Assembly (NCBI GenBank): GCA_039588335.1
Contig: JBDGZZ010000294.1
Span: 1 to 5,648, forward strand
Length of the DNA stretch: 5,648 nucleotides
From: G020351775 sp039588335
GTDB taxonomy: Bacteria > Gemmatimonadota > Gemmatimonadetes > Gemmatimonadales > GWC2-71-9
Reading direction: 5' to 3'
Each line of letters begins with the position of its first letter. The stretch's first letter is position 1. Shown here piece after piece: positions 1 through 5,648 of the stretch. The notes under the pieces are model-generated. The model did not search any database, had not been told where the DNA came from, and saw only the letters and a program-made list of their open reading frames with translations. Made by a program: the position numbers and the translations under genes.

Positions 1-679
1 GTCTGCCGCCACCACGGTGCAGAGCACGGTCGGGTCTGGCCCAGCCTCGAAGTTCTGCTGGATCTCAGCGGTGGTCAAAGCCCGATCGTAGACATTCACC
101 GTTCGGATCGTTCCGTGCCAGGGACGATCCGAGCTCCCTTCGTTCCCTACGTTGAACGGGTCACTCAGATCCCAGTCCGAATAGTCGCCTGTCGCCACCA
201 CCGTGGTCGCGTGTTGTATGCCATTCACATACAAACGCTCGGTCGTGCCATCGTACGTGTGCGCGAGATGAGTCAAGCCCGTGGTCAGGAAACCGTCCGC
301 CGTCTGCAGATGTGGTTCAGCCTTGGAGTTCTTGTCCGTGTGGAGGAGCCGAACTGTGATATCCACGCCCGATTGACCCAGCATGAAGTTCTGCCTACTC
401 GGATCTCCACCGATGGAGACCATGCGGGCCGGCCCACTTTGTGTGAGATTGGCCGTCTCGATCCATATCCCAACGCTACTCTGGCTCGTGGCCCGCAGCC
501 GTGAGAGTGAGATCCATCGCCGAACCATTGTCGGATTGATCCCGGGCGACAGGCCCGCTGCCTTCATCGAACGGATAGTAGGCAATCAGCCCATCGGTCA
601 CACGAAACGTTGTATTGATCACACTAGACGTTGTATCGGTCACGTGAGACATTGCACAGGTGCCCGGAGGTGCGTCCTC
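1..679 (-). pseudogene. LamG/concanavalin-like 3' half of the 678-2120 gene, frameshifted twice; continues past the window edge
   Basis: This stretch continues the upstream gene in two further frames. From 679 to about 503 it reads DEDAPPGTC, a Thr-rich linker, then GLIAYYPFDEGSG...DQSDNG...MDLTL, the typical opening of a LamG-like (laminin G/concanavalin A) jelly-roll. From about 504 to position 1 the next frame gives LRATSQSSVGIWIETANL, GPARMVSIGGDPSRQNFML, THLAHTYDGTTERLYVNG, SSDRPWHGTIRTVNVYDRAL and TTAEIQQNFEAGPDPTV, which are the central and closing strands of the same fold. The usual 30-40 residues between the DLTL strand and the helix-like LRATSQ segment are missing, so the domain has lost DNA as well as frame. 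Such domains usually bind carbohydrate or other surface ligands. The C-terminus lies beyond position 1. It could also be an assembly error in an intact gene, but the missing residues argue for real decay. Confidence 0.8.
602..643 (-). repeat. Two tandem 21-bp direct repeats coding a Thr-rich linker
   Basis: Positions 623-643 and 602-622 are adjacent copies of a 21-bp unit matching at 17 of 21 positions. The first 9 bp of a third copy (593-601) run into the LamG domain. On the minus strand they encode the heptads VTDTTSS and VINTTFR, followed by VTDGLIA. The unit is a multiple of three, so it keeps frame. It sits exactly between the second MopE motif and the LamG domain, as expected for a flexible linker that grew by slippage. 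Confidence 0.75.
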
Positions 680-2120
680 ATCCATCCACCTGACCATCGC
701 AGTCGTCATCGACGCCGTCGCAGGTGGCGTCCACCCGGGTCGCCTCGCAAATGGTCCCGCTTCCGTCGCTCGTACAGATCTTCAGCCCGAGCGGTACACA
801 GCCACCGCCGCTCAGGATGCAGGGTGCTCCAACGTCAAATCGATTATCCACGAAGCCGTCACAGTCATTGTCAACCCCGTCGCATACCTCCGGCCTGGGT
901 GCACAGAGCGGGTCATATGCATGCCAGTAACGGCCCGTGTCACTGTTGCTCGCGAGAACTAACAGGCCGGTCGTGTTGTCAAGGTTCTGCTTGGTAGACG
1001 TCGCATCATTGATCCCGGGATCGGACGCGTCGAGGATGACCGGAGTCCCGATTCCAGATCCAAATGCAATGGAGTCGATCGGCGTGATCTTTTCGTAAAT
1101 CGCTCCATCCGGTCCCGTGGCAAACATGTGGATCATGCCCTGTAACTCGTCCAAGAGCACGATTGGCCGTGTATGGTTATCGTTGCCGGTGCCGAAAACG
1201 TGACTGGTCCAATCTCCTGATCCCTGATCCCGGACCAGAAGGAGAATCTGAGGTTCCGAGGACGAAGTGAAGGAGGTCTCTACAGCGGCGAAGACGCGGC
1301 CTGTCCCATCCGACTGTAGCGATTCTAGATTGATATGATCGTCCGCCGAACCGGGACCCTGGACCGCGGTTCGGCTGGGCTCCCAGACGTCGTCCGGCTG
1401 TCCGTCCAGATGCACGGCGAAATACATCGCCGAGTCGGTTTGGTTACTCCAAAGTATCCCGACCTTATTGTTGCCAAAGGATACGACAGATGAAGTGTCA
1501 TCACTTGCGACGCTGGTGCCCGATACCGGAAGAACGAACGGAGTCCCCCAGAGAAGATCGTTGCCGACGCTACAGTTTACATAGACCTGTTGATCTTGAA
1601 TCCACGTCGCCCACAGTTTACCGGTGGAGTCCTTGTCGAGGACTAGCGTCTCGGTGCGGTAATCATTGATGTGGACCGGGAAACCAAGGTCCCGTGAATA
1701 GGTCCTTGTGGAGTCATCGTAGCTGAAGCGATACAGGCGGCTCGGAAATCCCGCCGCCGGTGAGGCGCTGTGAATGTGTGACGCGACGTAGAGATGCGTG
1801 CCGTCCCAAAGGACATCGGCTCGGCTACCCGACCGATCATCGAGCGGCACGCCAGTATCAACCCAGGTCTGGGTTGCCAGGTCAAGCTTGAAGATGTGGT
1901 ATTGGCCACTTAGGGTGTCAAAGAGACTGCCCCACCAGAAACCGTCGTTCCACCAAAGTTTACTCTCCGGCTTCGACCCGGTCGGTGCGGTCGTCCCAGT
2001 GAAATCCTGGTCTTCGAATCCGATGTCGCCCGGATTCACGATCGCCTCTGTAGGGAGGAGGGCCAGGAGGAGGAACACGGCCAGGATCGATGCCGACTGT
2101 CGGAGAGCTAGATTCATCAT
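678..2120 (-). CDS. Exported beta-propeller-like protein with two MopE metal-binding motifs; 5' intact part of a frameshifted gene
   Basis: This 480-residue frame starts at a double ATG (2120 and 2117) with no clear Shine-Dalgarno sequence upstream. Residues 1-26 form a signal peptide: RQ, then a Leu/Ala-rich core (ILAVFLLLALLP), with likely cleavage after TEA. Residues ~32-408 are one long region rich in W, G, D and short beta-type segments (SKLWWNDGFWW, DVLWDGTHLYVASH, DNHTRPIVLLDE). I read it as a probable beta-propeller, but I recognise no named family and no Asp-box. Two putative metal-binding motifs of the MopE type follow: CDGVDNDCDGFVDNRF (413-428) and CDGVDDDCDGQVD (467-479), with a Cys-containing linker between them. 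The frame then hits TGA because of a 4-bp duplication; without it the protein would run on into a LamG domain. The plus-strand gene at 2939 is its paralog over this whole length. The product is probably secreted or surface-attached. Substrate unknown. I am confident that this is a real coding region and less so that it is still functional. Confidence 0.88.
   Translation of the reverse strand: MMNLALRQSASILAVFLLLALLPTEAIVNPGDIGFEDQDFTGTTAPTGSKPESKLWWNDGFWWGSLFDTLSGQYHIFKLDLATQTWVDTGVPLDDRSGSRADVLWDGTHLYVASHIHSASPAAGFPSRLYRFSYDDSTRTYSRDLGFPVHINDYRTETLVLDKDSTGKLWATWIQDQQVYVNCSVGNDLLWGTPFVLPVSGTSVASDDTSSVVSFGNNKVGILWSNQTDSAMYFAVHLDGQPDDVWEPSRTAVQGPGSADDHINLESLQSDGTGRVFAAVETSFTSSSEPQILLLVRDQGSGDWTSHVFGTGNDNHTRPIVLLDELQGMIHMFATGPDGAIYEKITPIDSIAFGSGIGTPVILDASDPGINDATSTKQNLDNTTGLLVLASNSDTGRYWHAYDPLCAPRPEVCDGVDNDCDGFVDNRFDVGAPCILSGGGCVPLGLKICTSDGSGTICEATRVDATCDGVDDDCDGQVDG
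680..687 (-). repeat. 4-bp tandem duplication (GGAT twice on the coding strand) causing the frameshift
   Basis: The coding strand reads GTGGATGGATGAGGAC. Removing one GGAT gives GTG GAT GAG GAC, that is V-D-E-D. This restores the expected MopE ending (CDG-x-x-D-E-D, as in three motifs of the paralog) and joins the upstream frame to the LamG-containing frame. It is therefore the precise first lesion in the left-hand gene. Confidence 0.85.
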
Positions 2121-2660
2121 GTCGTGGGGCTTAGCGGTCTTATGATTCGAGCCCTGGGCGCCGATCGCCGCTCAGGTGCTCCAGTGGTAGACGATGCTTG
2201 CACACCCGGGCGCATACACTTGTCCACATAATGTCCCTTCCCCAGGGACGATCACAGTAGACGCTACAACCCCCTCCACGGGCGGGTTTGGCGTCAACTC
2301 AGCTGCCGTTAAGATGGGGGAAATTGTATCGCGCTCCCGGCTCAGATAGCAATCCACAGAGTCGTGGAATCCTCACAGACGGCCCGCGGCCTGGTCGAAC
2401 GACGTGGGCGACCCCGCGCCGCGCATGGCGGGCCAGCCTCTTCCCGGCGGCTTGGCAAAAACCATCAAGAGACCTGAGATCCAAGCGATTGGACGGACTC
2501 CAGGGCGTATTGAGATGAATTGAGTTCTTCTTACCCTCTTGGCATCCAGATTGGAATGTGTTATCAGCTGTGTGTTCTTAAATACTGCAACTCTGGGAGG
2601 CAGGTCGTGGGGCTCGCCAGCTCCCTCAAGATCCCCCCCTATTCCCGGAAACAACAGACA

Positions 2661-2673
2661 GGAAGTGACTTCC
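2661..2673. repeat. 13-bp palindrome GGAAGT-G-ACTTCC
   Basis: Two perfect 6-bp half-sites flank a single G about 265 bp upstream of the right-hand gene. The form suits a dimeric regulator's operator, but one copy in a gap of this size can occur by chance and I know no matching regulator. Confidence 0.3.
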
Positions 2674-2808
2674 AACCCTGCAGCGCATTGAAGCGGCAAG
2701 ATCCGAAGGAATTTCTCCGGCAAAATGCCCTGGCCGGACCATGTGAGTGATCGAAAATCCAATCCCCGTAATTGAACCTGCGACGGGGGCTTGTCGATGG
2801 CTGCGGAT

Positions 2809-2820
2809 CTACCATGGTAG
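2809..2820. repeat. 12-bp perfect palindrome CTACCATGGTAG
   Basis: This is an uninterrupted self-complementary sequence about 120 bp upstream of the right-hand start. The position would suit an operator, but the call rests on symmetry alone and no regulator is recognised. Confidence 0.3.
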
Positions 2821-2927
2821 TGGCACGACCACGCGGGACGGGTCAGTGAGTGTCGCACCCGTACCGACGGCCGATAGCTGCCGAAGCCGGACGCCTGCGG
2901 GCAATCCTCCAAGCAAGCACCAACGTC

Positions 2928-2933
2928 AGGAAG
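2928..2933 (+). promoter_or_regulatory. Ribosome binding site AGGAAG of the right-hand gene
   Basis: AGGAAG lies 5 nt before the ATC at 2939. It is the best Shine-Dalgarno match near the signal peptide and is the main reason for placing the start there. The in-frame GTG at 2846 has only a weak GGGACGGG upstream. Confidence 0.5.
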
Positions 2934-2938
2934 TTCCA

Positions 2939-5648
2939 ATCACTCGAGAAAAGAAGTGCCTCACCTGGGCTTTTGTCCTGGTGTGTCTGTATCTCTTCCC
3001 ATTCGCTGGGGGCGCGGCTTACGCTGACATCGGCTACGAGGGCCAGTCCTACGCTGGGGGAAGACGCTCGCCGAGCGGCTCCAAGTCGGAGAGCAAGCTG
3101 TGGTGGAATGACGGGTTCTGGTGGGCCAGCATGTATGATCCCGCCAGTCGCGATTATCACATCTTCAAGCTGGACTTGAGTTCCCAGGCTTGGCTCGATA
3201 CCGGCGTCGAGCTGGACGAGCGGTCGCGAAGCCGAGCCGACGTGCTTTGGGACGGCACGTTCCTGTATGTCGCCTCGCATATCTACACGACCACCCCCGG
3301 ATTGGGCGATCCGAGCTATCTGTATCGCTTCAGCTATGACACCACGACGGGTACCTACTCACGCGACCCGGGGTTCCCGGTCGGCATCAACGACTACAGG
3401 ACGGAAACCCTGGTCATCGACAAGGACTCAACCGGGACGATCTGGGCCACATGGGTTCAGGACAGTCAGGTCTATGCCAACCGAACGGTGGGGAACGACT
3501 TGCTTTGGGGAACGCCGTTTGTCCTGCCGGTGAGCGGGGCGAGCGTGAGCGGTGATGACATCTCCTCTGTGGTGGCCTTTGGAGGAGACAAGATTGGAGT
3601 GATGTGGAGTAATCTAATCGACTCGGCGATCTACTTTGCCGTCCACCAGGACGGGCAGCCGGAGACAGTCTGGGAGTCGAGCCGAACGGCGATCCAGGGA
3701 CCGGGTAACGCCGACGACCAGATCAACCTCAAAGCCCTGCAGTCGGACAGTTCCGGACGGGTATTCGCCGTCATCAAGACCTCCCTGGATGATCTGTCGA
3801 GCCCAAACCCGAACGCACCGCAGATCATGGTGCTGGCCCGTGACCCCGTGACCGAGGACTGGTCCAGTGCCCCTTTCGGACGCATACAGGACAATCATAC
3901 CCGACCCACCCTGTTGATTGACGAAGGACAGGGGGTTCTTCACGTGTTTGCGACCGGTCACCTGCCCTTGAACCCCGGCGGTTCGGGAGGAACGATCTAC
4001 ACGAAGACCTCGCCGCTCGACACGATCTCATTTCCCCTGGGGTTCGGAACGGCGGTGATCCAGGACGACTCGCATCCAAACGTAGACAACGCCACGTCGA
4101 CGAAGCAGAACCTGAGCGAGACGACGGGACTGATCATCCTGGCGACAAACGAAGATACTGATCGGTACTGGCACGCCTACGACCCGTTGTGTGCGCCTCA
4201 GCCGGAGGTTTGTGACGGGTTGGACAATGACTGTGATGGAACGGTGGACAACGGTTTTGACCTGGGGGCCGCGTGTAGTGTGGCGGGTGAGGGGTGTGTA
4301 CCGCTGGAGTTCAAGGTCTGTACCAGTGATGGGACCGGGACCATGTGCGAGACGACGCACGTGGACCCTAGTTGTGACGGTGTCGATGATGATTGCGACG
4401 GTTTGTTTGACGAGGACTTCATTCCGAATTCGACGACATGTGGCATAGGGGCCTGTACGGCAACGAGCTCGACGTCATGCATCAACGGAGGAGTCCTGTT
4501 CGACAGTTGCACGCCGGGCATGCCCACCTTGGACGACGCCACTTGCGATCGCATCGACGACGACTGCGACGGGCTGCTGGATGAGGATTTCATCGGGCCA
4601 GGATGCTCTGTGGGACCTCTTGTTCCGGCGGGCTCTCCCTGGCGTTATGACGACACCGGGACTGATCTTGGGACGGTCTGGACAGCCGTCAACTTGGCCG
4701 ACAGCGGGTGGGCTTCCGGACCGGCACAGCTCGGCTATGGCGATGGTGACGAGGCGACGGTGATCTCGTTCGGGCCGAATTCCGGAGACAAGTACCCGAC
4801 CTACTACTTCCGCCACCGCTTCGACGTGGCGAATCCGGGCGTGTTCGAACCCCTCGTCCTCAGGGTCATCCGCGATGACGGTTGCGTTGTCTACCTGAAC
4901 GGCCTGGAGGTCGCGCGATCCAACATGCCCTCGGGAATGGTTTCATTCGATACCTTCGCTTCGAGCGGGGCCGGAAGCACGGAAAACAGTTGGCATGACT
5001 TTTCGGTGGATCCGGGATTGCTTCTGACGGGGAGCAACGTCCTAGCCGTCGAGGTGCATCAGAATAGGGCCACAAGCAACGATCTCAGCTTCGATCTGTT
5101 TCTCTGCGGGCCGACCTCCGACAATGATGCGACCTGTGACGGCGTGGATGATGACTGCGACGGGCTCATCGACGAGGACTATATCGAGACACCCACGAGC
5201 TGTGGTGTGGGAGTCTGCGTGTCGCTTGGCGAAACCGCGTGCGTCAACGGCATGGTGCAGGCGATCTGTACGCCAGGGACACCGTCCAAGGAGCATTTTG
5301 AAGATGATGTCATCCCGTCCAGGAACGATTGGGTCGACCGGGGCGCGGCGATCTATCCAGGAGAGCCCGGATCCTGGGACGTTCGCTTATCGGGAATGCT
5401 CAGCCCGGGGGCGATGGTCAAGAAGAACGGCACGTATTTCCTTTATTACATCGGTGCTGATGGGGATCGCTTATCGGATGGTGGACCACGACACCGGGCT
5501 CTCGGCGTAGCGACGAGTGTGGATGGCATTCAGTTCTCAAAGTACCCGGGCAACCCCATCTTGACTCATCTTCCACACAACAACGAAGAGGAAGGCATTT
5601 TTGCCGTCGGTGCGACGCTCGATAGGCATGGAAAGGTTGTCCTCTATT
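2939..5648 (+). CDS. Large exported mosaic protein: beta-propeller-like region, four MopE motifs, jelly-roll domain and GH-like propeller (3' end outside window)
   Basis: The frame is open without a stop from 2747 to the window end. I start it at ATC 2939: an AGGAAG precedes it, KK plus a hydrophobic core follow, and its distance to the shared DIG motif (29 residues) matches the paralog's ATG (31). The next in-frame choice is GTG 2846, adding 31 residues before the signal peptide. Counting from 2939, residues 1-29 are a signal peptide ending AYA. Residues 30-418 are the probable propeller shared with the left-hand protein. MopE-type CDG-x-D-x-DCDG motifs lie at 425-440, 479-494, 536-551 and 733-748, with Cys-rich linkers (TTCGIGACTAT, DSCTPG). 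Residues 562-724 form a galactose-binding-like jelly-roll (WRYDDTG, AQLGYGDGDE, YYFRHRFDV, DDGCVVYLNGLEVAR, NVLAVEVHQ). From about 787 a GH32/43-like five-bladed propeller begins (PGSWDVRLSGMLSPG, GTYFLYYIGADG, LGVATSVDGIQFSKYPGNP) and runs off the window. The protein is probably extracellular and polysaccharide-related by inference; catalysis cannot be judged from this fragment. Confidence 0.88.
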   Translation, partial: MTREKKCLTWAFVLVCLYLFPFAGGAAYADIGYEGQSYAGGRRSPSGSKSESKLWWNDGFWWASMYDPASRDYHIFKLDLSSQAWLDTGVELDERSRSRADVLWDGTFLYVASHIYTTTPGLGDPSYLYRFSYDTTTGTYSRDPGFPVGINDYRTETLVIDKDSTGTIWATWVQDSQVYANRTVGNDLLWGTPFVLPVSGASVSGDDISSVVAFGGDKIGVMWSNLIDSAIYFAVHQDGQPETVWESSRTAIQGPGNADDQINLKALQSDSSGRVFAVIKTSLDDLSSPNPNAPQIMVLARDPVTEDWSSAPFGRIQDNHTRPTLLIDEGQGVLHVFATGHLPLNPGGSGGTIYTKTSPLDTISFPLGFGTAVIQDDSHPNVDNATSTKQNLSETTGLIILATNEDTDRYWHAYDPLCAPQPEVCDGLDNDCDGTVDNGFDLGAACSVAGEGCVPLEFKVCTSDGTGTMCETTHVDPSCDGVDDDCDGLFDEDFIPNSTTCGIGACTATSSTSCINGGVLFDSCTPGMPTLDDATCDRIDDDCDGLLDEDFIGPGCSVGPLVPAGSPWRYDDTGTDLGTVWTAVNLADSGWASGPAQLGYGDGDEATVISFGPNSGDKYPTYYFRHRFDVANPGVFEPLVLRVIRDDGCVVYLNGLEVARSNMPSGMVSFDTFASSGAGSTENSWHDFSVDPGLLLTGSNVLAVEVHQNRATSNDLSFDLFLCGPTSDNDATCDGVDDDCDGLIDEDYIETPTSCGVGVCVSLGETACVNGMVQAICTPGTPSKEHFEDDVIPSRNDWVDRGAAIYPGEPGSWDVRLSGMLSPGAMVKKNGTYFLYYIGADGDRLSDGGPRHRALGVATSVDGIQFSKYPGNPILTHLPHNNEEEGIFAVGATLDRHGKVVLY
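4211..5182 (+). repeat. Four dispersed copies of a 48-bp MopE-type metal-binding motif
   Basis: Copies lie at 4211-4258, 4373-4420, 4544-4591 and 5135-5182 and share the form CD-x-x-D-x-DCDG-x-x-D-x-x-[FY]. The Asp spacing resembles calcium-binding loops, and the two Cys could form a disulfide. The family (putative metal-binding motif, first noted in MopE) is named after a copper-binding protein, but which metal these copies bind is not known. The first two copies correspond to the two in the left-hand gene. Copies three and four bracket the jelly-roll domain, as if that domain had been inserted between linker repeats. Confidence 0.8.

Larger units (their letters stand above)
2121..2938. other. 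Divergent intergenic region, no convincing gene
   Basis: This 818-bp gap separates the two divergent genes and must contain promoters for both, but I see no -35/-10 pair good enough to call. Several frames are open here, notably a minus-strand frame over 2373-2939 and a short one at 2172-2372. Their translations are rich in R, P, G and S, lack recognisable motifs or a ribosome binding site, and look like chance frames. Visible structure: a GC-rich block (~2380-2460), an AT-richer patch (~2510-2590), a possible stem pairing GGGAG (2595-2599) with CTCCC (2621-2625) but no T-run after it, and two palindromes listed separately. No tRNA, rRNA or transposon end was recognised. Confidence 0.6.

Noticed and set aside
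678..690. Programmed ribosomal frameshifting at the GGATGGATGA site
   Set aside because: There is no slippery heptamer, the excess is exactly one 4-bp tandem unit, and a second downstream lesion is present. Mutation or sequence error is simpler.
383..997. 204-codon plus-strand frame opposite the left-hand gene
   Set aside because: It is very Arg/His/Ser-rich and lies antisense to well-supported coding sequence, so it is a shadow frame.
2172..2372. Short minus-strand frame (GTG start at 2357) ending 51 nt before the left-hand gene
   Set aside because: Its C-terminal part reads plausibly (GTLCGQVYAPGC), but there is no start signal and no recognisable relative, so the evidence is too thin to call a gene.
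2539..2556. Sigma-54-like promoter (TTGGCA...ATTGGA)
   Set aside because: The spacing of the two GG elements is right, but the key GC of the -12 element is GG and other positions mismatch. It is also far from either start.
2595..2640. Rho-independent terminator
   Set aside because: A weak GGGAG/CTCCC stem exists, but no T-run follows and no gene ends nearby.
2373..2939. 188-codon minus-strand frame across the intergenic region
   Set aside because: It has no ribosome binding site, no domain or signal peptide, an R/P/G/S-rich composition, and overlaps the start of the right-hand gene. It is best explained as a chance frame in GC-rich DNA.

Overview
The window holds two large, divergently oriented genes for exported mosaic proteins, separated by about 0.8 kb without a convincing gene. 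The DNA is GC-rich with bacterial-type codon use. Both proteins combine a signal peptide, a long repetitive (probably beta-propeller) region and short CDG-x-D-x-DCDG metal-binding motifs of the MopE type. The left protein adds a LamG/concanavalin-like domain. The right one adds a jelly-roll domain and the start of a glycoside-hydrolase-like propeller. This style is common in large-genome, surface- or polymer-associated bacteria (Myxococcota, Planctomycetota, Acidobacteriota and related uncultured lineages), but nothing here fixes the phylum. There are no RNA genes, CRISPR arrays or transposases that I can support.

Layout. (1) Positions 2120 down to 1, minus strand: a gene whose first 1.4 kb is intact. 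It is then broken by a 4-bp tandem duplication (680-687) and by a second frame change with loss of part of the LamG domain (about 493-505). The LamG end is still readable down to position 1 and runs off the window. (2) Positions 2121-2938: a non-coding gap with two short perfect palindromes, an AT-richer patch and a GC-rich block. (3) Positions 2939 to beyond 5648, plus strand: one uninterrupted reading frame of more than 900 codons, cut by the window edge. Its natural start codon position carries ATC instead of ATG.

How they relate. The first ~415-495 residues of the two proteins are clear paralogs (52 of 70 residues identical by eye in an early block). The homology runs through two MopE motifs and stops there, after which each copy has its own carbohydrate-binding or carbohydrate-active modules. 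The pair looks like an inverted duplication with swapped C-termini, one copy of which is decaying or misassembled. A role in recognising or processing extracellular polysaccharide is an inference from the accessory domains. The function of the shared N-terminal module is not known to me.
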